Below are positions 18,236-27,472 of a stretch of DNA of 64,000 nucleotides, one piece after another (position 1 is the stretch's first letter; every line of letters begins with the position of its first letter). The DNA is from Alistipes timonensis JC136. Its GTDB lineage: Bacteria; Bacteroidota; Bacteroidia; Bacteroidales; Rikenellaceae. A program made the position numbers and the translations under genes. The stretch lies in contig NZ_FNRI01000006.1 in NCBI RefSeq assembly GCF_900107675.1, forward strand, positions 1 to 64,000. The letters are read 5' to 3'. The notes under the pieces are model-generated. The model made no database searches and had not been told where the DNA came from. It was given only the letters and a program-made list of their open reading frames with translations.

Positions 18236-19906
18236 ATGAAACGATTATTATTCTATGCGTCGCTGCTGACGGCAGGTCTGTCGTCATCTTCCTGCATCGA
18301 CGATTTTCTGACTCAATATCCGTATTCGACCACTTCTCCGGAGACGTTCTTCAAAACCGAAGACGACTTCAGGCAGGCATTGAGCGGTTGTTACAGCATG
18401 ATCAACTCTTCTCAGATGTCTTATTATTACGGACTGATCTATGTGTTGGAGGGGTGCAGTGACGAGATTGTGGGCAATCCGGCTTCGACAGGTACGCTTT
18501 ACGACCTGCTGCGAGGTTCGTATCAAACCGACAATGCGGAGATTCGCAACTTCTGGATTCTGTTTTTTCGCGGCATTTCGCGCTGCAATACGCTTATCGA
18601 ACAACTGAAAGGCGAGAACGATCTGACTCCCGAGCGGCGCACGGCCTACGAAGCCGAGGCGCGGTTCCTGCGGGGATTTTTTTACCTGCATCTGGCGCAG
18701 ACGTTCGGCGGCGTTCCCGTCTACGATGCGCCGGCTGTCGGTTCGACGGCGGCCCGAGACAACCTGGAACGGGTATACACCCAAATCATCGGCGATTTCA
18801 AATATGCCTGGGACGAGCTGGAAGATGCGGGTGTTTTCAAGTCGGGCGCTAACCGTTGGACGGCAGCCGCCTATCTGGGATCGGTCTATAATTACCTGGC
18901 CAGCTGCAAACGTTACGATGTCGGAAAGGAGCTGGTCGGCATCCAGCCGTTGAATGATTTCGGGTGGGTCGACGAGGAGGCGATGAGCCTTGCGGCGCGC
19001 GACGTTCTGAAAGAGGTGGTCGAAAAAAGTCCCTATGAACTGCTCGACAAGAATAACTACCGGAAACTCTATTACGAAATGTCGAAGGAGGCGCAGTACA
19101 AGGAGTGCCTGCTGATGGCCGAATACGCCGAAAATACGAAGCATTGTATGGTGTCGTACTACGTGCTGAGTCCCGTTGGCGATGCCAAGACCGTCGGCGG
19201 AAGTTACCAGCGCATGTTCCCGACGATGAAGCTCTATCGTTCGTACGACAACGCGGATGTGCGCCGCGACTGCAATATCACGGGCGCCTACAATCCGAAC
19301 AACCGGTACGGAAGCGACCTGAGCAAGATTCCTTCGGAGACGGTCGACGGTTACAGATACTATGTTCCGGCCGAATCGTCGGGCGTCGCCTCCGGAACCT
19401 CTACGGCGCTGTGGTGTACCGGCAAGTTCCGGGTCTCGGACCCGAAGGAGCGTTCCAGTATCAGTGCCAATCAATGTGTCATGAATTATCCATTGATGCG
19501 TATGGCCGAAGTTCGGTTACAATATGCCGAGGCGCTCTATTTCACGGGCGATGAATCCGGTGCCCGCAAGCAGTTCGATCCGGTCCGCGAACGGGTCCTG
19601 GCCGGCGACGTTTCGCTGAAAAAGCTCAACGAGGCGTACTACCGTTCGGATTTCGTCGAGGAGCTGCTCGAAGAGCGCGGCCGCGAACTCTGCTACGAAT
19701 CGAAGCGCAAGATCGACCTGATCCGTTTCGGCAGAATTACGGAGACTATCGAAGAATTACCTTCGGAGGGCGGTCCCAACAATGTGGCCGTCGGCATCGA
19801 CCTGCTGAAGGACAATTGGCGGAGCTATAAGATCTGGCTTCCCGTTCCGCAATTGGAGATAGACCTGAATCCCAACCTCGAACAAAATGCCGTTTATGCT
19901 GACTGA
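18236..19906 (+). CDS. susD: SusD/RagB-family glycan-binding lipoprotein (PUL 1)
   Basis: A 556-residue surface lipoprotein (LSSSSC, Cys20, followed by IDDFL). It has the family N-terminal segment TSPETFFKTEDDFRQALSGCY, TPR-like helices (EARFLRGFFYLHLAQTFGGVPVYD) and the C-terminal LLEERGRELCYESKRKIDLIRFG motif. It caps the partner SusC at 14995-18216 and binds glycan. The following lipoprotein gene starts two bases after its stop. Confidence 0.95.
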   Translation: MKRLLFYASLLTAGLSSSSCIDDFLTQYPYSTTSPETFFKTEDDFRQALSGCYSMINSSQMSYYYGLIYVLEGCSDEIVGNPASTGTLYDLLRGSYQTDNAEIRNFWILFFRGISRCNTLIEQLKGENDLTPERRTAYEAEARFLRGFFYLHLAQTFGGVPVYDAPAVGSTAARDNLERVYTQIIGDFKYAWDELEDAGVFKSGANRWTAAAYLGSVYNYLASCKRYDVGKELVGIQPLNDFGWVDEEAMSLAARDVLKEVVEKSPYELLDKNNYRKLYYEMSKEAQYKECLLMAEYAENTKHCMVSYYVLSPVGDAKTVGGSYQRMFPTMKLYRSYDNADVRRDCNITGAYNPNNRYGSDLSKIPSETVDGYRYYVPAESSGVASGTSTALWCTGKFRVSDPKERSSISANQCVMNYPLMRMAEVRLQYAEALYFTGDESGARKQFDPVRERVLAGDVSLKKLNEAYYRSDFVEELLEERGRELCYESKRKIDLIRFGRITETIEELPSEGGPNNVAVGIDLLKDNWRSYKIWLPVPQLEIDLNPNLEQNAVYAD

Positions 19907-19907
19907 T

Positions 19908-20861
19908 ATGAAAAAAATATTGTTTTTACTGGCTGCCGGACTGTTCGGAAGTTGTTCGGCCCAGACGACCGCCGCTGATGAAGTGCTCTTGGTGAAGACG
20001 CCTTCGAAAGTTTCCCTGTTTCTGCCTTGCGCAGGACATGAAGCCCGCTATATCAGGGTGGACATGGACTATTTTCTCAATCCGGCCAAATGCACCCGGC
20101 TATGGCGGCTGACACGGGCCTATGACGTGGAGCGGACCGGGGATTATACGTTCCAGAACCGACTGAGTAAAGAATTCGTCTATCCCGGGGAGTGGGAATG
20201 CGCGTTCATGCAACTGAAAGAGGGGCGGCGGATGCCCGATTTCACGGGCGGCTTCCACGGCTACGAGGAACTGTCGGAGGTGAGTCTCTTGCTCGACGGC
20301 GAGCCGCAGGACCTTGCCCGGGTTGGGAACGGGGTCGGCCGGGAGGTGAAATTCCGGCAGAAATCGCAGATGTATGAATACGGAACGGATCGTCCCATTG
20401 CCGGACACATCAAAGAATTGACCTTTTCGACCGGCGGGATCGAGATTGTACAACAGGTAACTTGGCTCGAAGAGGTCGAAGTGGACAACATGAAGCTGGC
20501 CATGCTGCCCATCGCCCGAAGCCTGAACGACGGTACGCAGATCACCGACCGGCTCGTCATGGACGATTCGGAACGGGTTTATGATGTAAGCCGTTCGGAC
20601 CGGACGCTTTCGGTCGAGGGCCGGGACGTGCGCAAGGTCCGCATCTGGGGCCGTGAAAGCGGACTGTTCGCGGAGGTGGAAGTGGATTATGAGCCTTGGA
20701 TGCCCGAGAACCGGTTCTTTTGCAGCATGTATACGCCGCAGGACGGTTACAACAAACTCTATTTCGATTATTGCGGGAACCGGGTCGTTTCGCGCGGGGA
20801 GGTGTGGAAGTCCGAAGCCCGTTATCGGCTGGGAATCTTCGAAAAGCAGGAACGCCGATGA
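19908..20861 (+). CDS. Unknown secreted lipoprotein in PUL 1
   Basis: A 317-residue lipoprotein (LFGSC, Cys16). I do not recognise the family. The mature protein looks all-beta, with several aromatic-rich segments (MDYFLNPAKCTRLW, WLEEVEVDNMKL, YTPQDGYNKLYFDYCG). It has no obvious catalytic signature. The ATG at 19908 is used because it opens the signal peptide; an upstream in-frame ATG at 19887 overlaps SusD. Its stop overlaps the GH3 start (ATGA), so it is translationally coupled. Its position after SusD is where SusE/SGBP proteins often lie, but a catalytic role is not excluded. Confidence 0.65.
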   Translation: MKKILFLLAAGLFGSCSAQTTAADEVLLVKTPSKVSLFLPCAGHEARYIRVDMDYFLNPAKCTRLWRLTRAYDVERTGDYTFQNRLSKEFVYPGEWECAFMQLKEGRRMPDFTGGFHGYEELSEVSLLLDGEPQDLARVGNGVGREVKFRQKSQMYEYGTDRPIAGHIKELTFSTGGIEIVQQVTWLEEVEVDNMKLAMLPIARSLNDGTQITDRLVMDDSERVYDVSRSDRTLSVEGRDVRKVRIWGRESGLFAEVEVDYEPWMPENRFFCSMYTPQDGYNKLYFDYCGNRVVSRGEVWKSEARYRLGIFEKQERR

Positions 20862-23635
20862 GGAATTTGCGGATAACCAAACGATTCGCAGCAGGTCTGG
20901 CCGTGGTCGGCCTGGCCTGCTGCACGGAATCTCCGGCCTGTGCGTCGGAGCCTGCGGAGCGGTATGATCCGGGGAATAATCCGATCTACCGGAAAGGCTG
21001 GATCGATTTCAACAAGAACGGCCGCAAGGATGTCTACGAGGACCCGGAGGCCGCCCTGGACGACCGGATCGAAGACCTGCTGTCGCAGATGACCATTGAA
21101 GAGAAGACCTGCCAGCTGGTGACGCTCTACGGCTATAAGCGCGTGCTGCAGGATTCGCTGCCGACACCCGGTTGGAAGAATCAGCTCTGGAAGGACGGGC
21201 TCGGGGCCATCGACGAGCACCTCAACGGATTCGTGCAGTGGGGCAAGCCCCTGCTCGACTGCGACTTGGTATGGCCGGCGTCGCGCCATGCGTGGGCCAT
21301 CAACGAAACGCAGCGTTTTTTTGTCGAGGAGACCCGTCTGGGCATTCCCGTCGACATGACCAACGAGGGGATTCGCGGCGTGGAGGCTTACCGGGCGACG
21401 AATTTCCCGTCCCAGCTGGGCATGGGGCATACCTGGAACCGCGAACTGCTGCGTAAAACCGGACGCATTGTCGGCCGCGAAGCCCGGCTGCTGGGGTATA
21501 CGAATATCTACGCTCCGGTCCTCGACGTGGGGCGCGACCAGCGGTGGGGCCGCTACGAAGAGGTTTTCGGCGAATCCCCCTATCTGGTGGCCGAACTCGG
21601 CGTGGCGATGGCCTCGGGCATGCAGACCGATTACCAGGTCGCTTCGACGGCCAAGCATTTCGCCGCTTACAGCAATAACAAGGGGGCCCGCGAGGGCATG
21701 TCGCGCGTTGATCCGCAGATGCCGCCGCGCGAGGTGGAGAATATCCATCTGATGCCTTTTCGGGAGGTTATCCGGCGTGCCGGGATTCTCGGGGTCATGT
21801 CGAGTTACAACGACTACGACGGAGTGCCGATCCAGGGCAGCCGCTACTGGCTCACGGAACGCCTGCGCGGCGAGATGGGGTTTCGCGGTTACGTCGTTTC
21901 CGACAGCGGTTCGGTGGAGTATCTCCACAACAAGCACCATACGGCTGTCAACCAGTTGGATGCCGTGCGGCAGAGCATCGAGGCCGGGCTTAACGTACGC
22001 TGCAATTTCTGGCACCCCGAGACCTATGTGATGCCGCTGCGGCAGCTCCTCCGGGAGGGGCTTATCACCGAGGAATTGTTGGACAGCCGGGTCAGGGACG
22101 TGCTTCGTGTGAAATTCCTCGTCGGTTTGTTCGACAGACCTTATCAGACCGACCTGGCCGCTGCCGACCGTGAGGTGGACGGTCCGGAGCACAACGAGGT
22201 AGCCCTGCAAGCCTCGCGGGAATCGATCGTATTGTTGAAAAACGAAAACAGCACGCTTCCGCTCGATGCCCGGAAGATTCGCCGCATCGCCGTGCTGGGA
22301 CCGAACGCCGACGCCCGGGGATTCGCGCTGGGACATTACGGTCCGTTGGCCGTCGAGGTCACCTCGGTGCTCGACGGACTGAAAAGGAATCTGGGCGCGC
22401 GGTGCGAGATCGTCTATGAAAAAGGATGCGAGCTGGTCGATGCCGCCTGGCCTTTGTCCGAGATTTTTCGGGAGGAGATGACTCCCGAAGAGAAAGCCGG
22501 GATTCGGCGGGCCGCAGAGGCCGCATCGGAGAGCGACGTGGCCGTTGTGGTCCTGGGCGGCGGTTCCCGCACCTGCGGTGAAAATTGTTCGCGGTCGAGC
22601 CTCGACCTGCCGGGCCGCCAGGAGGAGCTGCTGCGGGCGGTCGAGGCGACCGGAAAACCCACGGTGCTGGTGATGATAAACGGCCGTCCGAACTCTATCA
22701 ATTGGGCCGATGCGCATGTCGATGCCATCGTCGAGGCATGGTATCCGGGAGCTCACGGCGGGCAGGCCGTCTACGAGGTGCTGTTCGGAGAGTACAATCC
22801 CGGAGGAAAGCTGACGGTCACTTTTCCGCGGCATGTCGGGCAGATACCCTTCAATTTCCCGTACAAACCTGCGGCCAATACCGACGGCGGACTCACGCCG
22901 GGCCCCGGCGGCAACCAGACCCGTATCAACGGGGCGTTGTATGATTTCGGTTACGGGCTGAGTTATACGACGTTCGAGTATGCCGACTTGCGGATCGAAC
23001 CGCAGACGATCCGCCAGGACGAGCCTTTTAGGGTGTCGTTCGACGTGACCAACACCGGGCAGCGGGACGGGGACGAGGTGGTGCAACTCTATATTCATGA
23101 CGTGCTTTCGTCAGTGACCACCTATGAAAAGAACCTGCGCGGCTTCGACCGCGTGCATTTGAAAGCCGGCGAGACGCGCCGTGTGACCATGCAGGTTCGT
23201 CCGCAGGACCTATCGCTGCTGAACGAACGGATGGAGCGGGTGGTCGAACCCGGGGATTTCGACGTGCTGATCGGGGCGTCGTCCACCGACATCCGGTTGA
23301 AAGCTACCGTCACGGTCGATGGCGAGGGACCCGTGGCGCCGAAAGAGGAGATTCGCTGTCCGTATGCGCTCGACAAGGGTGGATCGCTGATCCTGCCGAC
23401 CGGGGGCGATGGTCGGCCCGAAGGGGTGGAGATTCGCTGGTCGAAGGATTCGGAGGGCACTTTCGAGGTGCAGCTCATGTCGGGCGGCGGCCAGTTCTTG
23501 ACGGTCGGAAGTTATCCGATACGCTTCTCCCGGTCGGGGACCCTCTATCGCTTCCGTCGGACCAATGCCAGCGAAATGCGCATCCTGATTACCGAGGGCG
23601 GAGGCCGGATCGAGGCCCTGCGCGTCACCGAATGA
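20858..23635 (+). CDS. Glycoside hydrolase family 3 (beta-glycosidase)
   Basis: A 925-residue exported enzyme. After the signal region (~1-30) there is an EF-hand-like calcium loop at residues 50-61 with Asp50, Asn52, Asn54, Gly55, Asp58 and Glu61. The GH3 barrel includes STAKHFAAYSNNKG and the nucleophile Asp349 in YVVSDSGS. The GH3 C-terminal domain (LVMINGRPNSINW) and a fibronectin-III-like domain (VSFDVTNTGQRDGDEVVQLY) follow. About 100 extra C-terminal residues form a further beta-rich tail. Family members remove terminal beta-glucosyl, xylosyl or GlcNAc units; specificity cannot be read here. The start overlaps the previous stop by four bases. Confidence 0.93.
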   Translation: MRNLRITKRFAAGLAVVGLACCTESPACASEPAERYDPGNNPIYRKGWIDFNKNGRKDVYEDPEAALDDRIEDLLSQMTIEEKTCQLVTLYGYKRVLQDSLPTPGWKNQLWKDGLGAIDEHLNGFVQWGKPLLDCDLVWPASRHAWAINETQRFFVEETRLGIPVDMTNEGIRGVEAYRATNFPSQLGMGHTWNRELLRKTGRIVGREARLLGYTNIYAPVLDVGRDQRWGRYEEVFGESPYLVAELGVAMASGMQTDYQVASTAKHFAAYSNNKGAREGMSRVDPQMPPREVENIHLMPFREVIRRAGILGVMSSYNDYDGVPIQGSRYWLTERLRGEMGFRGYVVSDSGSVEYLHNKHHTAVNQLDAVRQSIEAGLNVRCNFWHPETYVMPLRQLLREGLITEELLDSRVRDVLRVKFLVGLFDRPYQTDLAAADREVDGPEHNEVALQASRESIVLLKNENSTLPLDARKIRRIAVLGPNADARGFALGHYGPLAVEVTSVLDGLKRNLGARCEIVYEKGCELVDAAWPLSEIFREEMTPEEKAGIRRAAEAASESDVAVVVLGGGSRTCGENCSRSSLDLPGRQEELLRAVEATGKPTVLVMINGRPNSINWADAHVDAIVEAWYPGAHGGQAVYEVLFGEYNPGGKLTVTFPRHVGQIPFNFPYKPAANTDGGLTPGPGGNQTRINGALYDFGYGLSYTTFEYADLRIEPQTIRQDEPFRVSFDVTNTGQRDGDEVVQLYIHDVLSSVTTYEKNLRGFDRVHLKAGETRRVTMQVRPQDLSLLNERMERVVEPGDFDVLIGASSTDIRLKATVTVDGEGPVAPKEEIRCPYALDKGGSLILPTGGDGRPEGVEIRWSKDSEGTFEVQLMSGGGQFLTVGSYPIRFSRSGTLYRFRRTNASEMRILITEGGGRIEALRVTE

Positions 23636-23644
23636 GATACGAAC

Positions 23645-25846
23645 ATGAAAAAACTGCTTATTCTGTTGTTTGCGGCGATCCCGCTGCTTGCGGTTCGCTC
23701 CGCCTCGGCCTCCGGTACGGCCGAAACACAAGCTGCCGCCGCATTGGCCCGGCGTATCCTGCCGCGGTTGGGAGCCGGTATCCGGTTTGTGCACGTTCCT
23801 TCCGACCGGGACCGGTTCGTGCTCGAAATGCACGGTGACGAGTTGCATATCTCCGGCAATTCGGCGGTCTCGATGGCCTTCGGCCTGAACTGCTACCTGC
23901 GTGAATATTGCCGTGTCACGGTGACATGGTACCGACGCGACAAGATCGACGAGCCGAAGCGGTTGCCGGCCGTGGAAGGACGTGTCGAACGCGAGGCGCG
24001 GGTCGGCAACCGGTTTTTTCTGAATTATTGCACCTACGGCTATTCGCTCAACTGGTGGCAGTGGGACGAGTGGGAGCATTTCATCGACTGGATGGCTTTG
24101 AACGGCGTCACGATGGCGCTGGCGACTACGGGACAGGAAGCCGTCTGGCAGCGCGTCTGGCGGCGGTTCGGGCTGGACGACGATACGATACGCGGTTATT
24201 TCACCGGGCCTTCCTATCTGCCCTGGCACCGCATGGCCAATATCGACGCCTGGCACGGGCCGCTGCCGCAGTCGTGGATCGACGGGCAGCTGGAATTGCA
24301 GCGACGCATCATCGCCCGGGAGCGGGAGCTCGGTATTCAGCCGGTCTTCACCTCTTTCACGGGGCATGTGCCCAAAGCCCTGAAAACGCTTTTCCCCGAT
24401 GCTGACATCGAACGGCTCAATCCGTGGACAAGTTTCGAGAGGCCGTATAACAGCTATTACCTGAACCCTGCCGAGCCGCTTTTCAACCGGATACAACAGG
24501 CTTACATGCAGGAACAGCGGCGGCTGTTCGGCGAGAGTTCGGTCTATGGGGTCGATCCCTTCAACGAGCTCGATCCGCCGAACTGGGACCCGGAGTATCT
24601 GGCACGGGCCGCCCGGCTGACGTACGAGTCGATCACGCAGTTCGACAAGGATGCCGTCTGGCTGCAAATGGCCTGGGTCTTTTACCACAAGCGCAGGGAT
24701 TGGACTCCCGAACGGCTGAAAGCCTATCTGTGCGCCGTTCCGGACGGAAAGCTGCTGATGCTGGACTATTATTGCGACAAGGTGGAGCTGTGGCGCAGCA
24801 CGGAATCTTTCTACGGTCAGCCTTTCATCTGGTCCTATCTGGGCAATTTCGGCGGCAATACGATGCTTGCGGGCGACGTGAAGGACGTAAGCCGGAAACT
24901 GGACCGCGCCTATGCGGAGGCCGGGCGCAATTTCGTGGGGATCGGCTGCACGCTCGAAGGGCTGGATGTCAATCCGTTTATGTATGAATATGTCTTGGAC
25001 CGCGCCTGGACGCAGTTATACGACGATGCCGGGTGGATCGACCGGCTGGCCGACCGCCATTCTGGACGTATCGATGTGCATTACCGACAGGCCTGGCGAA
25101 TCCTTTACGACAAGATCTACTGTGCTCCGAGCGGAAACCGTTCGGCGGCGGTTTGCGCCCGTCCGAACATGAAAGGCCGTTCGAAATGGAGCGGTCCGCA
25201 TCTCGACTACGACAACCGCGATTTGCTGAGAGTCTGGGAACAGTTGACGCTCGCCCGGCCGGAACGGACAGCATCCAGCCGTTTCGATTGCGTCAACATT
25301 CCCCGGCAATGTCTTGAAAACTACTTCGGGAATCTGAACGAGCGGTGTATCGCCGCCTGCCGCGGCGGAGACCGGGAAACGGTCGCCCGGCTTTCGGCGC
25401 GCCTGCTGGAGTTGCTGGACGATATCGACCGGCTGGTCGCCGCAGATGCCTATTTCCTGCTCGGGAAATGGATTGCCGACGCCCGCAGGATGGGGGCGAC
25501 GCCCGCCGAGAAGGACTATTTCGAACGCGATGCCCGCAACATCCTCACCACCTGGGGCGGCCGCGGCTATTCGCTGAACGACTATGCGAACCGCACCTGG
25601 TCGGGACTGGTGTCGGACTACTACAAGGAGCGCTGGCGCCGTTTCTACGACCGGCTGCAAAGTGACGGCGAGCCGGACGAGGATGCGTTGCTGCAGGAGT
25701 TGCAGGACTTCGAGTGGGAGTGGGTCGGCCGGAAGGGACGTTTTGCGGAGAGGCCCCGGGGAGATGCTTTCAGGCTTTGCAGATCGCTCTATACGAAATA
25801 TGCGGCCGAGATCGGCCGTTTCTATACTGAAAAGAGCGAACGATGA
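23645..25846 (+). CDS. Alpha-N-acetylglucosaminidase (GH89)
   Basis: A 733-residue periplasmic enzyme with a signal peptide cleaved near residue 22. It has the three NAGLU parts: a small N-terminal alpha/beta domain, a TIM barrel starting near NYCTYGYSLNWWQWDEWE, and an all-helical C-terminal domain. Probable catalytic residues are Glu308 in DPFNELDPP and Glu438 in GCTLEGLDVNPFMYEY. The family releases terminal alpha-linked GlcNAc, for example from alpha1,4-capped mucin O-glycans or heparan-type chains. It is the most informative enzyme for PUL 1's substrate. Its stop overlaps the next start (ATGA). Confidence 0.95.
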   Translation: MKKLLILLFAAIPLLAVRSASASGTAETQAAAALARRILPRLGAGIRFVHVPSDRDRFVLEMHGDELHISGNSAVSMAFGLNCYLREYCRVTVTWYRRDKIDEPKRLPAVEGRVEREARVGNRFFLNYCTYGYSLNWWQWDEWEHFIDWMALNGVTMALATTGQEAVWQRVWRRFGLDDDTIRGYFTGPSYLPWHRMANIDAWHGPLPQSWIDGQLELQRRIIARERELGIQPVFTSFTGHVPKALKTLFPDADIERLNPWTSFERPYNSYYLNPAEPLFNRIQQAYMQEQRRLFGESSVYGVDPFNELDPPNWDPEYLARAARLTYESITQFDKDAVWLQMAWVFYHKRRDWTPERLKAYLCAVPDGKLLMLDYYCDKVELWRSTESFYGQPFIWSYLGNFGGNTMLAGDVKDVSRKLDRAYAEAGRNFVGIGCTLEGLDVNPFMYEYVLDRAWTQLYDDAGWIDRLADRHSGRIDVHYRQAWRILYDKIYCAPSGNRSAAVCARPNMKGRSKWSGPHLDYDNRDLLRVWEQLTLARPERTASSRFDCVNIPRQCLENYFGNLNERCIAACRGGDRETVARLSARLLELLDDIDRLVAADAYFLLGKWIADARRMGATPAEKDYFERDARNILTTWGGRGYSLNDYANRTWSGLVSDYYKERWRRFYDRLQSDGEPDEDALLQELQDFEWEWVGRKGRFAERPRGDAFRLCRSLYTKYAAEIGRFYTEKSER

Positions 25847-27336
25847 AAATCCGAATATTTCTCTTGTCGATGGCTTTCAGCCTCGGCAACCCCGGTTTCG
25901 GGCAGCAAATGCCCTACGGGAACCGCTGTACGGTGGAATACCAGAAAATCCGGAATCTGGAATATACCGGCTGGGAGAGCGGCGAGTCGGACCGGACACT
26001 CGTCGTCGACAGCTTGCGCGATTTTCGGCCGAACCGGATTCGCCTGACCCGGTGGGGCGGACGCCGCGACCTGAAGAAGCCGTCGGTTGTCATCGGGCGT
26101 CCGGGGTATTTCCGCCTCGGGAGATTCGACGGCCGCTGGTATTTCATCGATCCCGACGGCGGATGCCTCGTGCTGATGGGAACGCAGAGCCTCGGAGATT
26201 GCGCCGGGATGCCCGGCGAACGGCAATGGAGCCGCGAAACGGCCCGCCTGCTGCGGGAAAACGGTTTCAACTATGCCAATTTCGGGGCTTTCACCCTCAA
26301 ACACTACTCCGATGTTATGGCCTCGGGGTGTGGTGAGCGGATTCTCGATTCCGGCGGTCGGAAATTGGCCTATATCGACCTGGCCTACATGCTGCGGTCG
26401 TTCGTGTGGAATACGGAGATCGACCGGCTGAAGCTCAACCGGCTGATCGCGGTTTTCCATCCCGACTATCTGGATCACCTGGACCGGTACGCCCGCGAGA
26501 ACTGCACCAGGTTCCGCGACGACAAACACTGCATCGGCTACTACCTCGACAATGAATTGGGATTTATCGGATGGCGCAAGTATTTTGCCGACCAGACGAT
26601 CCTGCTGCGTAATTTTCTGGGCATAACGGATGCCCGGAATCCGACGCCGCTTCCCGAGAGCTGCGCCTATGCCAAGGAGGCGGCGCTTGAGTTTCTGCGA
26701 CTCCGCGGCGTCGCACCCGATGCAATCACCGAAGAAGACGAAGAGGCGTTCCGTGCCTATGTGGCCGATTACTATTTCCGGACTGCTTCCGAAGCGCTGC
26801 AGCGTTACGATCCGAACCATCTGATTTTGGGAAGCCGCCTGCACGGGTTTCCGAAATATGACGAGATCACCGTACGGGCCTGTGCCCGATACTGCGACGC
26901 GATTTCGATCAATTATTATGGGGTCTGGACGCCCGAAGAGAAATACATGCGCGATCTGGAGGCATGGTCCGGAGGCAAGCCCTTTTTCGTCACCGAATTC
27001 TATGTCAAGGGGGAGGATGCCGTCCGCAACGGCATTCCGTATGAGAACAGGGAGGGCGGCGGCTGGCTTGTGCGCACGCAGGCCGATCGCGGACGTTTTT
27101 ACCAGAATTTCACGCTTCACCTGTTGCGTGCCCGGAACTGCGTCGGATGGGTGCATTTCAAATACCGCGATGCGGTTTACAGGAATAAGAGCGGTGAAGA
27201 GGCTTATTGCAACAAAGGTATCGTTTCGGTGGACTGTCAACCCTACACGGATTTTCTGAAAGCCATGAAGCAGGTTCATGTCAACGCCTATGCGCTGATC
27301 GATTATTTTGACCGGGAATCCCGTGTGTCGGAATGA
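25843..27336 (+). CDS. Second agarase-like glycoside hydrolase (clan GH-A type)
   Basis: A 497-residue paralogue of the enzyme at 13433-14950, but with an ordinary signal peptide (cleaved near GFGQQ) instead of a lipobox, so probably periplasmic. Likely catalytic residues are Glu238 in YLDNELGFIGW and Glu385 in FFVTEFYVKGED. RWYFIDPDGG and INYYGVWTPEE are shared. It is the last gene of the PUL 1 operon, overlapping GH89 by four bases and followed by hairpin terminators. The lipoprotein/periplasmic pair suggests one enzyme trimming glycan at the cell surface and one after import. Confidence 0.75.
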   Translation: MKIRIFLLSMAFSLGNPGFGQQMPYGNRCTVEYQKIRNLEYTGWESGESDRTLVVDSLRDFRPNRIRLTRWGGRRDLKKPSVVIGRPGYFRLGRFDGRWYFIDPDGGCLVLMGTQSLGDCAGMPGERQWSRETARLLRENGFNYANFGAFTLKHYSDVMASGCGERILDSGGRKLAYIDLAYMLRSFVWNTEIDRLKLNRLIAVFHPDYLDHLDRYARENCTRFRDDKHCIGYYLDNELGFIGWRKYFADQTILLRNFLGITDARNPTPLPESCAYAKEAALEFLRLRGVAPDAITEEDEEAFRAYVADYYFRTASEALQRYDPNHLILGSRLHGFPKYDEITVRACARYCDAISINYYGVWTPEEKYMRDLEAWSGGKPFFVTEFYVKGEDAVRNGIPYENREGGGWLVRTQADRGRFYQNFTLHLLRARNCVGWVHFKYRDAVYRNKSGEEAYCNKGIVSVDCQPYTDFLKAMKQVHVNAYALIDYFDRESRVSE

Positions 27337-27372
27337 TCCCGGTTCCAGGCCGGTGACAATCCCTCGATGAAA

Positions 27373-27427
27373 CGAAGGGCACGGCAAGCCCTGAACGGTC
27401 GCGTTCTCCGGCCTGCCGTGCCCTTCG
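27373..27427. terminator. Hairpin between convergent PUL 1 and PUL 2 ends
   Basis: CGAAGGGCACGGCA (27373-27386) and TGCCGTGCCCTTCG (27414-27427) form a perfect 14-bp stem. It lies between the convergent ends of the hydrolase and the sulfatase and could act on both strands. No T-run follows directly. Confidence 0.6.
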
Positions 27428-27431
27428 GACC

Positions 27432-27472
27432 GGGAGCTGCCTGCATTCTCCGGCCGGCGGCTCCCTATTTTT
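27432..27472 (+). terminator. Intrinsic terminator of the PUL 1 operon
   Basis: GGGAGCTGCC (27432-27441) pairs with GGCGGCTCCC (27456-27465) with one wobble, followed by TATTTTT. It overlaps the 3' end of the convergent sulfatase gene. Confidence 0.75.
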
